Assembly (NCBI GenBank): GCA_964512095.1
Contig: CAZEIH010000023.1
Coordinates: 1 to 49,507, forward strand
DNA length: 49,507 nucleotides
Source of the DNA: DTU013 sp964512095
Lineage (GTDB): Bacteria; Bacillota; Clostridia; Acetivibrionales; DTU013
Direction of reading: 5' to 3'
Notes under the pieces: generated by a model
What the model was told of the DNA's origin: nothing
The model's database searches: none
The model's input: the letters and a program-made list of their open reading frames with translations, nothing else
In this document: positions 41,273-49,507 of the stretch, one piece after another
Layout of the letters: every line of letters begins with the position of its first letter
Position numbering within the stretch: the stretch's first letter is position 1
Program-made: the position numbers and the translations under genes

Positions 41273-43663
41273 TCAATTACTCTCCTTCTCCGAAAGCTGC
41301 ATCTCCTGCCACTGCTGCTTAGTAATAAGTAGTTGCCTAGGCTTGCTACCCTCAAAGCCGCCAACAACACCTCGCTCCTCCATCTGATCAACAATCCTAG
41401 CAGCTCTCGCATATCCAACTCTAAACTTCCGCTGAATCAGTGAAACAGAAGCCTGGCCGGCATCCACAACCATCTCAATAGCCCTCGACAAAAGCTCGTC
41501 ACAATCGCCGGCATCATTACTAACAGAAGTATCCTCGCTGTTAATCTCCTCAATTATATCCTCATCATACTCAGCATTACCCTGGGCCTTCACATACTCC
41601 ACAACCTTCTCAACCTCAGTATCAGTAATAAAAGCCCCCTGCACACGCAAAGGCTTCGCCTTACCCACAGGATGCAGAAGCATATCTCCCCTGCCCAGCA
41701 ACTTCTCCGCCCCTGCCATATCCAATATCGTCCTGGAATCTATCTGTGAAGACACTGCAAAAGATATCCTAGACGGAATATTCGCCTTGATAACACCAGT
41801 AATAACGTCAACAGACGGCCTCTGGGTAGCTATAACAAGATGCATCCCGGCAGCCCTTGCCATCTGAGCAAGTCTACAAATAGCATCCTCAACATCATTT
41901 GGCGCAACCATCATAAGATCTGCCAACTCATCAATAATAATCACTATCTGAGGCATAATCGACTGATCGCCAGTCTTGGCCATCAATTCATTATAGCCCT
42001 TAATATCCCTAACAGCCTTATCAGCAAAAAGCTTGTACCTACTCACCATCTCCTGAACTGCCCAATTAAGAGCGCCTGCTGCCTTCTTTGGTTCTGTCAC
42101 CACAGGAATAAGAAGATGAGGTATACCATTATATACTCCCAGTTCAACAACCTTTGGATCAATCATAAGCAGCTTTACCTCATCCGGTGATGATTTATAA
42201 AGCAGGCTAACAATAAGGCTGTTAATACAAACACTCTTGCCCGATCCAGTAGCACCGGCAATCAACAAATGAGGCATTTTAGAAATATCAGAGATAACGG
42301 TATCCCCTGAAACATCCTTACCAACTGCAAATGCCACCTTTGAAGGGTATTGAGCAAATTCATTTGATTCAATCACGTCCCTAAGCCGAACCATATTTAC
42401 TTCCTTATTAGGAACCTCTATTCCTATAGCAGCCTTACCCGGTATTGGAGCCTCTATCCTTATCCCCGGTGCCGCTAGATTTAGAGCTATATCATCAGAC
42501 AGATTCACAATTCTGCTAACCTTTACACCTGCGCTAGGAGACAGCTCATACCTAGTAACAGTTGGCCCTCTTGTTACATTTATTACCTTAGCCGAAACAC
42601 CAAAACTTGTCAGGGTTTCCTCCAGCTTCTTAGCCCCTTCCAGCACTTGATTGCGATAATTCTTAGTATTTCCTCCATCAGAGGTGTCTTCGTAAAGAAG
42701 CTCATATGGAGGGTATGCATACTTCATTTTAGACTTAACAGGGGCTGCACCCTTAATAATTATCTCCTGAAGTCCTGGTTCATCATTTTCAATCTTATTA
42801 GGCTTAGCTTTTTCCCTGACTGGCTTAGGTCTTTCACTAGTCTTTTTCATATCACCAATAATAAGCTCCAGTGGCATATCCTCAGGTGAATTTTCAATAA
42901 CCATAGGTTCTTCTTCAGCAAACTCTTTTTTCTTGGCACCTTCCTTAATTTTTACCTTGCTCTTAGTCTCTCTTGCCGTCTTTTCTATTTTAAAATCAAT
43001 TACCTTTGGCTTCTTGTTTGCACGTAAAGGAATTTCAGGCAACATATCTTCATTGTCGTATTCAGAAGACCTTATACTATTAACTCTCTCTGCAAAAAGA
43101 CTCTTTATGCTTATAAGGAATATAGCAATAGACTTATTTGTTATCATTATTATGTCAATTAGAGAAAGGGCGGTTAAAATAATTATCGTCCCCAATACAC
43201 GAAAGGTGACCAAGAACGGAAGGCTTAAAAGACCCCCAAGTACACCTCCGCCTGCTAACTCTACACCATCAGTGTAGAATTGCCCAAGAGCCTTTAGAGG
43301 GGACATCCCTGTATAATTTTCCGGCTTGTAATGACCTGTTTGTATCATCGCAGATACCAGAATAAACAGTATAAATATGTAAAGGGGTTTATTTTTAAGA
43401 TTGATTTTATTATGAGCAAAAATTAGGAAAATAGCATAAATAATAATTATCAGTGGAATTAAAAAAGCCGGCATGCCTAACAATCCCAGCGATACCTCCC
43501 TGATAAATACACCGAATTGTCCAATAGAATTCTGGAAATAAAAGCTCAGCAACATGAGTATTCCAAGAGCTAGAATCATTATTCCCTGTATTTCATTAAT
43601 ATAATTATCTTGACTCTTATTTTTGGTCTTGTAGTTTTTCTTTTGTATCTTTTTAGCTTTCAA
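41273..43663 (-). CDS. ftsK: DNA translocase FtsK/SpoIIIE
   Basis: This septal motor pumps chromosome DNA during division or sporulation. Four N-terminal membrane segments (residues about 25-175) are followed by a charged linker (about 200-300). The motor has Walker A LIAGATGSGKSVCIN near residue 468, Walker B IVIIIDELADLMM, and the FtsK signature RPSVDVITGVIKANIPSRI. The C-terminal winged-helix gamma domain (SVSLIQRKFRVGYARAARI) is complete. The TTG start at 43663 has GGGGGTG 6 nt upstream. In many Firmicutes the gene directly follows tepA-ylzJ; here a chemoreceptor gene in the opposite direction lies between. Confidence 0.96.
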   Translation of the reverse strand: MKAKKIQKKNYKTKNKSQDNYINEIQGIMILALGILMLLSFYFQNSIGQFGVFIREVSLGLLGMPAFLIPLIIIIYAIFLIFAHNKINLKNKPLYIFILFILVSAMIQTGHYKPENYTGMSPLKALGQFYTDGVELAGGGVLGGLLSLPFLVTFRVLGTIIILTALSLIDIIMITNKSIAIFLISIKSLFAERVNSIRSSEYDNEDMLPEIPLRANKKPKVIDFKIEKTARETKSKVKIKEGAKKKEFAEEEPMVIENSPEDMPLELIIGDMKKTSERPKPVREKAKPNKIENDEPGLQEIIIKGAAPVKSKMKYAYPPYELLYEDTSDGGNTKNYRNQVLEGAKKLEETLTSFGVSAKVINVTRGPTVTRYELSPSAGVKVSRIVNLSDDIALNLAAPGIRIEAPIPGKAAIGIEVPNKEVNMVRLRDVIESNEFAQYPSKVAFAVGKDVSGDTVISDISKMPHLLIAGATGSGKSVCINSLIVSLLYKSSPDEVKLLMIDPKVVELGVYNGIPHLLIPVVTEPKKAAGALNWAVQEMVSRYKLFADKAVRDIKGYNELMAKTGDQSIMPQIVIIIDELADLMMVAPNDVEDAICRLAQMARAAGMHLVIATQRPSVDVITGVIKANIPSRISFAVSSQIDSRTILDMAGAEKLLGRGDMLLHPVGKAKPLRVQGAFITDTEVEKVVEYVKAQGNAEYDEDIIEEINSEDTSVSNDAGDCDELLSRAIEMVVDAGQASVSLIQRKFRVGYARAARIVDQMEERGVVGGFEGSKPRQLLITKQQWQEMQLSEKESN

Positions 43664-43890
43664 AACTTCACCCCCGGTGTAATTTGCGACCTTGAAAAAT
43701 GGACCAGAAAGGTCACTTAACGGCCACAGCTATGCTTCCCTCTAAGGAATATCCCTTTACCACTATATCACGATTTCACATCATATTCCAGCCATATTTG
43801 ATGTCATACAATACTGTGGAGTGAAAATTAAAGCACATTTTTGAGTAAAATATAGTATTTTAGCTAAACAAAAGAGGATTTTACGATTTT

Positions 43891-46062
43891 TTGTCTAAAT
43901 ATAACATAAGTATACCAACAACATCTTGTGAAAGCTGGTTTTTTATGAAAACTCTAACAATATTAACTGAATTCTTTAAAAAGGCTATTCAAATTGTAAA
44001 AGGGCTACCTAGATTTTCCACCAACTTCAAAAAAATCAGAACAAAGCTGATTTTGTCATTTATAGTCCCTATATTCTTAATTGTTTTTCAAGGAACCACC
44101 ACCTATATGAACTCTTCTAAAATGTCAACCACTAATATTAAAAACAGTATTGTTGCATCTATGGATGATACTGCGAATTATCTAGAGGTTGTAACCAAAT
44201 CTATTGAAAACCAGGCCTCTCAAATATTCTCAAATCAAGATATACAGGAGTATCTTACAAATAAGTATAATGAATATGATCAAATGACAGTATTAACCAA
44301 GGTCCAAAGAACCTTAAGGAACATTGCATCCAACAGCGATGAAATCAACTGCATTGTACTCGTTCCCACTGATGAAAGTATAAAGTCTCAATTTTCTTCA
44401 TCATACACCCCTATTAGTATGAACCAGCTAAAGGATTCACCCTTCATCAAGAAGCTGGAGTCGGAAAAAGCTAGCAATGCATGGATAGGTTACCATAAGG
44501 AATTGGACGAGATAAGAGGTGAAAATCATGAACCCTATTCTTTTTCATTTGTTCAATATATACGCAGTAATACCACGCTAAAAACATTAGGTCTACTTAT
44601 CATCGATGTTAATCCTGAGGTTGTCAGCAAAGTAACTGATTCCATGATGGCCCTCAACGGACAACAATTCATTTTGGTAACTCCTGATAACAGAGTTCTT
44701 ACAAATGGTACTGATTCAACTGACACCAGCACCCTTGTAAACCAGACGTTCTTTACAGAGGCTTACTCAGGTAAGGATAGTACGGGCTCTATAGATGGTA
44801 TTGATTACAATGGAATAGAGTATCTTTTCATTTATGAGAAAATTGCTGATACAGGAAATATGCTGGTTGGATTAGTACCTCTTGCAGAGATGTATGCTTC
44901 AATAAGACCAATATTAGTTCTAACAGTTGTATTATCTCTGGTTGCAGTTGCTCTAGCCATTTTGACCGGTATCATTATTGCTAACAGCATGAGCAGAACA
45001 ATAAACAGGATTATAGAGGCTTCGACCAAAGCGGCTTCCGGAGACCTTACCATATCGCTGAGGTCCAGGAGACAGGATGAACTTGGGACCTTGACAAGAA
45101 GTATAAATTCTATGATAACCAATATGCGCAATTTAATTGAACAAACTATAGATGTATCTGAAAAGGTTAGCAATTCGGCTAAAACTGTAACAAGAACCTC
45201 GCTACAGGTTTCAAATGTATCTCAAGACATTTCTAGAGCCATTCAGGAAATATCCCTTGGAGCAACAGAGCAGGCTACCGATGCCGAACAGGGTGTCAGA
45301 AAAATTTCCTCCCTTGCAGAAAAGATTAATAATGTCACAGCCAATGCTAAACATATCAGCAAATTGACAGATGACACAAAAGCAATGACTCAGAATGGTC
45401 TCTTGACGGTGGAGGATCTTGATGTCAAAGCAGGAAAGACTACAGAGATTACAAGAGAAATAGTTGAGGATATTAGCCAGCTGGATATTCAATCAAAATC
45501 AATAGGTAAAATAGTAAAGGTTATAAACAGCATAGCAAACCAGACAAACTTACTGGCATTAAATGCAACCATAGAGGCTGCAATGGCAGGCGAATCAGGC
45601 AAAGGCTTTGCCGTCGTTGCCGCTGAGGTTCGAAAACTGGCTGAACGTTCCATGGAATCCACACGCGAGATAACCAACATCATTAAAGCTACTCAGGATC
45701 AGACAACAAAAACTGTGAAAAAAGCAACTGCTTCCGAATCCATATTGAAATCACAAAATGAAGCTGTCTTAAGTACTAATAAGATATTCAAAAAAATTAT
45801 GGAATCAATGGAAAACCTTCTAGAGCAGGTCAACCAAATTATGAGCAGTATTGCAGAAATGGACGGAAACAAAGCTCAGGCGGTAAGTTCAATTCAAAAC
45901 ATATCAGCAGTTTCCGAGGAAACTGCCGCATCCTCACAGGAGGTTACAGCTTCTACCCAGGAACAGCTCTCCTGTATAGAAGAGCTTTCACGGTTCTCAG
46001 AAGATCTTAGAGTAGCATCTGATGAACTGCAGCGCTCAATAGCAATGTTCACACTTGAATAG
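43891..46062 (+). CDS. methyl-accepting chemotaxis protein
   Basis: This is a transmembrane chemoreceptor. Segment 1 (about residues 50-70) and segment 2 (about 335-365) enclose an extracytoplasmic sensor of about 270 aa, probably dCache-like (LGLLIIDVNPEV; YNGIEYLFIYEK). A HAMP linker (SRTINRIIEASTKAASGD) and a signalling domain follow. The hairpin tip near residue 550 reads NQTNLLALNATIEAAMAGES. This departs slightly from the usual AAIEAARAGE but retains GKGFAVVAAEVRKLAE. Start is TTG 43891 or ATG 43945 (weak ribosome sites for both). No che genes are adjacent. The ligand is unknown. Confidence 0.93.
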   Translation: MSKYNISIPTTSCESWFFMKTLTILTEFFKKAIQIVKGLPRFSTNFKKIRTKLILSFIVPIFLIVFQGTTTYMNSSKMSTTNIKNSIVASMDDTANYLEVVTKSIENQASQIFSNQDIQEYLTNKYNEYDQMTVLTKVQRTLRNIASNSDEINCIVLVPTDESIKSQFSSSYTPISMNQLKDSPFIKKLESEKASNAWIGYHKELDEIRGENHEPYSFSFVQYIRSNTTLKTLGLLIIDVNPEVVSKVTDSMMALNGQQFILVTPDNRVLTNGTDSTDTSTLVNQTFFTEAYSGKDSTGSIDGIDYNGIEYLFIYEKIADTGNMLVGLVPLAEMYASIRPILVLTVVLSLVAVALAILTGIIIANSMSRTINRIIEASTKAASGDLTISLRSRRQDELGTLTRSINSMITNMRNLIEQTIDVSEKVSNSAKTVTRTSLQVSNVSQDISRAIQEISLGATEQATDAEQGVRKISSLAEKINNVTANAKHISKLTDDTKAMTQNGLLTVEDLDVKAGKTTEITREIVEDISQLDIQSKSIGKIVKVINSIANQTNLLALNATIEAAMAGESGKGFAVVAAEVRKLAERSMESTREITNIIKATQDQTTKTVKKATASESILKSQNEAVLSTNKIFKKIMESMENLLEQVNQIMSSIAEMDGNKAQAVSSIQNISAVSEETAASSQEVTASTQEQLSCIEELSRFSEDLRVASDELQRSIAMFTLE

Positions 46063-46074
46063 AATTAATATCGA

Positions 46075-46105
46075 AGAGTGCTGCTCTTAGGGTAGCACTC
46101 TTTTT
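46075..46105 (+). terminator. terminator of chemoreceptor gene
   Basis: GAGTGCT pairs with AGCACTC over an 11-nt loop and runs into five T residues, just after the mcp stop and overlapping the end of the convergent ylzJ-like gene. Confidence 0.8.
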
Positions 46106-46331
46106 ATTTCAATTCCCTTGCATCCACTACACATCCGGGCTGGAAAGCCGGATCAAGAAATGATGATGGCTTGGTACTTAGAAGCCTGGAAATATTGTAG
46201 CTACCATCAATCATTTGGGCAACAATCACCTTCTCCCCCCTATATTCACCTTCAATGTATTTCATGTTGCCGGTGGCATCATCAAGGCCCTTAAAAACCA
46301 CTTCAGGAGGCACTATTGAATATAGGATCAC
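46104..46331 (-). CDS. ylzJ: YlzJ-like small protein
   Basis: The 75-aa protein matches the YlzJ-like family (MILYSIVPPEVVFKG ... SYNISRLLSTKPSSFLDPAFQPG). Its function is not known. It overlaps the end of tepA by 4 bp (ATGA), reproducing the conserved tepA-ylzJ pair that in Bacillus lies just before spoIIIE. Confidence 0.85.
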   Translation of the reverse strand: MILYSIVPPEVVFKGLDDATGNMKYIEGEYRGEKVIVAQMIDGSYNISRLLSTKPSSFLDPAFQPGCVVDARELK

Positions 46332-47080
46332 TGTAGTTCCCCCCCTGTCTCAACTGTCTTATCAGCTTTCGCTCTAACCCTTCTTTCCCTGATTAAATCA
46401 TAAAGCTTAATCATTGCATCTGACAGTCCTCCCACTTTATTAATTAGTCTGCTCTTTACAGCATCCTCTCCGAAGAGTATAGTGCCAACATCATTTGCAA
46501 GCTCACCTGTTTTAAGCATAAGTTGCCGGAATTCCTCTTTAGAGATACCTGAGTTATTAGAAACAAACTTGACAACTCTCTCCTGCATTTTATCAAAGTA
46601 TTCATATGTTTGTGGAACACCAATTACAAGTCCATTAAGCCTTATGGGATGTATTGTCATTGTTGCGGAGGGTGCAATAAAGGAATAGTCAGTAGATACT
46701 GCCATTGGAACACCAATACTATGGCCTCCGCCCAAAACAAGAGATACCTTAGGCTTTTCCATACTAGCAACCATCTCTGCAATAGCCAGGCCCGCCTCCA
46801 CATCTCCTCCAACAGTATTGAGAATCAATAGCAATCCCTCTATTTCAGTATTCTCCTCTATTGCCACTAGCTGTGGAATTACATGTTCATATTTTGTGGT
46901 TTTATTCTGTGGTGGCAGGATGATATGTCCTTCGATTTGACCTATAATTGTCAAGCAGTGTATATTCCCCCTTGGATTTGTTACTGCCACCCTACCGAGC
47001 TCCTTAATCTCATCTATTTTAGCGTTTTCCTTATTCATATCTGCTTGTTCAGGCTGCACCATGTTTTCGTTTTTTGACAT
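46328..47080 (-). CDS. tepA: ClpP-like serine protease TepA
   Basis: This ClpP-fold peptidase family is named for translocation-enhancing protein in Bacillus. The active-site Ser sits in GGGHSIGVPMAVS near residue 120 and the His in ATMTIHPIRL. The acidic third residue is likely in NDVGTILFGEDA. The substrate gateway LILNTVGGDVEAGL is conserved. The TTG at 47134 gives a longer frame, but ATG 47080 has GAGG 5 nt upstream and is preferred. The N-terminal 30-40 residues are polar and unconserved-looking. Confidence 0.9.
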   Translation of the reverse strand: MSKNENMVQPEQADMNKENAKIDEIKELGRVAVTNPRGNIHCLTIIGQIEGHIILPPQNKTTKYEHVIPQLVAIEENTEIEGLLLILNTVGGDVEAGLAIAEMVASMEKPKVSLVLGGGHSIGVPMAVSTDYSFIAPSATMTIHPIRLNGLVIGVPQTYEYFDKMQERVVKFVSNNSGISKEEFRQLMLKTGELANDVGTILFGEDAVKSRLINKVGGLSDAMIKLYDLIRERRVRAKADKTVETGGELQ

Positions 47081-47143
47081 AAGCACCTCATTATCGCTTG
47101 GTATATTTGTACTTAGTATTATGTCTTTAAACAAAAAAAATGC

Positions 47144-47173
47144 AAAAACACCAGCCTTTAAGCTGGTGTTTTT
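47144..47173. terminator. terminator of RNase P RNA gene
   Basis: AAAAACACCAGC pairs with GCTGGTGTTTTT over a 6-nt loop. It lies 10 bp beyond the 3' end of rnpB (minus strand) and works in both directions. Confidence 0.88.
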
Positions 47174-47182
47174 GATAATTTA

Positions 47183-47539
47183 ATGAGTAAGTCTATAAGC
47201 CGGGTTCTGTATTAGATAATCATCTATCTAGGCCATGCATTTCTGTACAGCTCCAGCCACCTACCCGGGACTGACGGGCAGCCAATATGTCCCTCTGCGG
47301 TGTTGCTCCGGATGGGGTTTACATAGACCGACAAGTCGCCATGCCGCTGGTGAGCTCTTACCTCACCTTTCCACCCTTACCAGCCTAAGGAAAAACCTTC
47401 AACTGGCGGTATATCTCTGTTGCACTATCCTTGAAGTCGCCTTCACCGGGAGTTACCCGGCACCCTTGCCCTATGGAGCCCGGACTTTCCTCAGATACGG
47501 CCTTTCGACACTGTACCTGCGATTATCTGGCTTACTCAT
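47183..47539 (-). ncRNA. rnpB: RNase P RNA (bacterial type A)
   Basis: RNase P RNA is the catalytic subunit that trims tRNA 5' ends. On the minus strand the universal blocks GAGGAAAGTCCGGGCTCC near the 5' end and ACAGAACCCGGCTTAT near the 3' end are present. The outer P1 stem closes exactly (ATGAGTAAG at the 5' end with CTTACTCAT at the 3' end), which sets the limits. The length of about 357 nt is normal. Apparent ORFs across it are meaningless. A promoter and a terminator bracket it. Confidence 0.97.
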
Positions 47540-47543
47540 ACTT

Positions 47544-47573
47544 ATGATAATCCATTTCAGTACCCATAGTCAA
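47544..47573 (-). promoter_or_regulatory. rnpB promoter
   Basis: Minus-strand TTGACT (47568-47573), 18-bp spacer and TATCAT (47544-47549). The predicted start at about 47537-47539 coincides with the first base of the P1 stem. The -35 lies inside the end of the upstream gene. Confidence 0.7.
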
Positions 47574-48340
47574 TAGGCGATGAATGGGTCTGCTTCCTGT
47601 TTAAAATGAATGACCTCTATTTCCGGGAACCTTTTAGACAGTCCAGCAGTGAGATATGGCAAAATTACTCTCTCAGTGGCGAAATGTCCGGCATCCACCA
47701 GACAAAGACCTGCTTGCCTAGCATCAAGGGCTGTGTGATATTTCAAATCTCCAGTTACTATGGCATCAACATCAGATTCCAGCAAAGTAACCAGATCGTT
47801 ATCAAAGCTACCACTAAATACTCCCACCTTATAAATACCTGATGCAACGCTGCCGACTACCCTTACAAAGGGTACATCAAGTTTTGTTTTGATGTGGGAT
47901 ATGAAATCTTCAAGACCCATTCTTTTACTTAGGACACCTAAACGGCCAGGTCCTCTGCCTAGATTTACTAGCCCACTTAGTCCAAGTACAGCCGCCAGCT
48001 GCTCATTCACTCCATTATCAGCATAATCAAGGTTGGTATGAGCCGAGAGTACGCTAATGCCATTACTGATAGCTGTATAAAGCTGCCTTCCCTTTATATC
48101 GTCATCGCATATCCTATTAATCTTACCAAATATTACTGGATGATGTGTGACAATTAAATCGACCCCTTTATTCACAGCAAACGCCAACACTTCAGATGTA
48201 ACATCCAAACTAACCAGTATCCTTGAAACACTGCGTTGTCTTCCTCCCAATAGCAAACCAATATTGTCCCATTCCTCAGCAAGCTCTACCGGAGCAAGCT
48301 CTTCAATATAATCTATTATATCCTGACACTTAACCATCAA
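47570..48340 (-). CDS. Nif3-like dinuclear metal-center protein
   Basis: The 256-aa protein is the short, two-domain Nif3/YqfO family form. Metal-binding motifs are VTHHPVIFGKIN, SAHTNLDYADNGVN and LVDAGHFATERV. Related proteins are GTP cyclohydrolase I type 2-like or of unknown activity. The gene overlaps trmK by 4 bp (ATGA), the conserved yqfN-yqfO linkage of Firmicutes. Confidence 0.93.
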   Translation of the reverse strand: MMVKCQDIIDYIEELAPVELAEEWDNIGLLLGGRQRSVSRILVSLDVTSEVLAFAVNKGVDLIVTHHPVIFGKINRICDDDIKGRQLYTAISNGISVLSAHTNLDYADNGVNEQLAAVLGLSGLVNLGRGPGRLGVLSKRMGLEDFISHIKTKLDVPFVRVVGSVASGIYKVGVFSGSFDNDLVTLLESDVDAIVTGDLKYHTALDARQAGLCLVDAGHFATERVILPYLTAGLSKRFPEIEVIHFKQEADPFIAY

Positions 48341-49071
48341 TTATTTTCCTCCCTTACTTTTTCCTTTATAAAAGTAACAAGCCTATCCCTAATCTCAATG
48401 CACACCGCAGTATCCATCGAAGTCTCCTCTTCAATCCTCTGAATCTTATCAGCATCAGATTTGGCTCGCCCTGATATAATTGTGTTCAATTCATTAAGCT
48501 TTTTTACTAAATATCTCTCAAGCAACAAAGGTTCATTGTCGCTTAAAACCTTTTCTCCGATATAGCAGTAATAATCCTCCTTAGTTGTCCTTTCACCTGT
48601 CCAATGAGCTTCTATCAAGCAATACAGCTTGCTGCTATCTTCTACTAGTCTCTCTCTACAAATCTCAAAGCCATTCTCATAGAGCCAACGTCTAAGAGCA
48701 TCAGCTGCATTATTAGGCTGCAGCAGTAACCTGGTAGCTATTTGAGCCTTACTTATTGAATCTGACAATATTCTTCTAATCAATGGGCCGCCCATACCAG
48801 CAATGACTATGACCTCGCACTCCTCTACTTCTATAGACTCCAGCCCATCACTCAGCCTTGTTTCTATAAGGTCCTCCTGGCCATATTTCTTAATATTTTC
48901 CTGAGCCCTTTTGAGAGGGCCCGGTCTCAAATCTGCTGCCAGCGCCCTTTTACATATTCCCAGCAACGTCGAATAAATTGGTATATATGCGTGATCTGTT
49001 CCTATATCTACAAGCAAACCACACGGTGGTATGCTGTCCGTTATGAGCTTAAGTCTCCCTTTTAACTTCAT
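48337..49071 (-). CDS. trmK: tRNA (adenine22-N1)-methyltransferase TrmK
   Basis: TrmK methylates N1 of A22 in tRNA using S-adenosylmethionine. The SAM motif is LLVDIGTDHAYIPIY near residue 18, followed by AADLRPGPLKRAQENI and VIAGMGGPLIRRIL. A coiled-coil C-terminus is present (VKKLNELNTIISGRAK). The frame is open to 49116, but ATG 49071 has TTTGGAG about 6-7 nt upstream and gives the family-standard N-terminus (MKLKGRLKLI, 245 aa). Confidence 0.95.
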   Translation of the reverse strand: MKLKGRLKLITDSIPPCGLLVDIGTDHAYIPIYSTLLGICKRALAADLRPGPLKRAQENIKKYGQEDLIETRLSDGLESIEVEECEVIVIAGMGGPLIRRILSDSISKAQIATRLLLQPNNAADALRRWLYENGFEICRERLVEDSSKLYCLIEAHWTGERTTKEDYYCYIGEKVLSDNEPLLLERYLVKKLNELNTIISGRAKSDADKIQRIEEETSMDTAVCIEIRDRLVTFIKEKVREENN

Positions 49072-49182
49072 ACTGTTCTCCAAATCAATTGTATTAAACG
49101 ACAAACATTTGCACAAGCTTAATTATACACCAAAGGGCATACCTTTGGCTTAGAATGTATGCAATATGAAAGGAACAAGTTT

Positions 49183-49368
49183 ATGGGAAGGAATTATTTC
49201 AAAAAACCATCCAAGGATGTGGAAGCTGCATCGGAAACTATCATTCCTGGAGAGCTTGGCAGCAGCATACTGAAAAAAATAAGTGAAGCGGCTCCTACAC
49301 TACCTGTCTCTGCTAGCCTGTACTCTAGCCCCGAATTTGATGATTTTCGTGATAAAAAAACAAATTAA
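49183..49368 (+). CDS. small hypothetical protein
   Basis: No family was recognised. The 61-aa product is hydrophilic with no membrane segment (MGRNYFKKPSKDVEAASETI ... ending DDFRDKKTN) and is rich in Ser, Lys and Glu. ATG 49183 has AAAGGA about 8 nt upstream, better than the ATG at 49159. A strong hairpin terminator follows at 49405-49452. It is divergent from trmK. The ribosome site and terminator are the main reason for calling it a gene. Confidence 0.6.
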   Translation: MGRNYFKKPSKDVEAASETIIPGELGSSILKKISEAAPTLPVSASLYSSPEFDDFRDKKTN

Positions 49369-49404
49369 ATCTCATTCAATTCAGAATCGCCCTTCAAAGC
49401 AGAT

Positions 49405-49452
49405 AAAAACCACCTAAGATAAAATGCTTTTTATCAATAGGTGGTAGTTTTC
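49405..49452 (+). terminator. terminator of small ORF
   Basis: ACCACCTA pairs with TAGGTGGT, with an inner GATAAAA/TTTTATC stem and a trailing TTTT. It lies about 35 bp after the ORF stop. Confidence 0.7.
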
Positions 49453-49507
49453 TGGCAAAGGACACGAGTTTGATACAAAATGCACCCGATAGCCTTGTTT
49501 CCGTTTG

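Noticed and set aside
41133..41387. 84-aa plus-strand open frame in the ftsK/YgiQ gap
   Set aside because: It runs through the rod-shaped RNA and into the antisense of ftsK; composition is not protein-like.
47235..47576. 113-aa plus-strand open frame
   Set aside because: It lies antisense across RNase P RNA, whose conserved blocks explain the sequence.
1..49507. CRISPR array, tRNA, rRNA or prophage genes
   Set aside because: No regularly spaced repeats, cloverleaf sequences, rRNA blocks or phage genes were seen.

Overview
The window reads as a chromosomal core segment of an anaerobic, endospore-forming Clostridia bacterium. Evidence for this is the presence of spoVS, an rny-ymdB-spoVS block, an SLH-domain surface protein, a TepA/YlzJ/FtsK block, LexA-YneA divergence and low-GC DNA with strong AGGAGG ribosome sites. 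The gene set resembles the cellulolytic Ruminiclostridium/Acetivibrio group, but the genus is an inference. Almost everything is on the minus strand. The plus-strand exceptions are an SLH/GH18-like protein, lexA, a chemoreceptor and a tiny ORF at the right edge.

Layout. 80-5662 (-): cysteine desulfurase, thiI, a VanW/G5 protein, a DUF2225 zinc-ribbon protein and a HypE-like AIR-synthase family protein. 5814-7640 (+): SLH/GH18-like protein. 7788-8934: the SOS pair yneA-like (-) and lexA (+), divergent across three LexA-box-like palindromes. 9180-18644 (-): nagZ, miaB, ymcA, mutS, mutL, miaA, hfq, i.e. tRNA modification, mismatch repair and RNA regulation. This stretch carries two small intergenic insertions or repeats. 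18826-31414 (-): the pyrimidine operon pyrR-B-C-F-carB-pyrK-pyrD behind a PyrR-type attenuator, followed tightly by a histidine phosphatase, an OPRT-like phosphoribosyltransferase and a diverged methionyl-tRNA-synthetase-like protein. No carA and no ordinary pyrE is present. 31635-40975 (-): RluD-type pseudouridine synthase, lspA, an oligopeptide-binding lipoprotein, pgeF, spoVS (with a sigma-H-like promoter), ymdB, rny and a YgiQ-type radical SAM protein. 40976-41272: a gene-free stretch holding a long rod-like RNA fold resembling 6S RNA. 41273-49071: ftsK/spoIIIE, a plus-strand chemoreceptor, ylzJ-like, tepA, RNase P RNA, Nif3-like and trmK.

The best candidate for something undescribed is the three-gene tail of the pyr operon (18826-22474). 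There, an aminoacyl-tRNA-synthetase-like protein with three altered signature motifs is fused by operon structure to a phosphoribosyltransferase with a degenerate PRPP motif and to a phosphatase. Next in interest are the 6S-like RNA, the 175-bp structured insertion between miaB and ymcA flanked by 12-bp direct repeats, and a pair of about 97-bp hairpin repeats at 7683-7780 and 15119-15215. No CRISPR array, tRNA, rRNA or intact transposase was seen.
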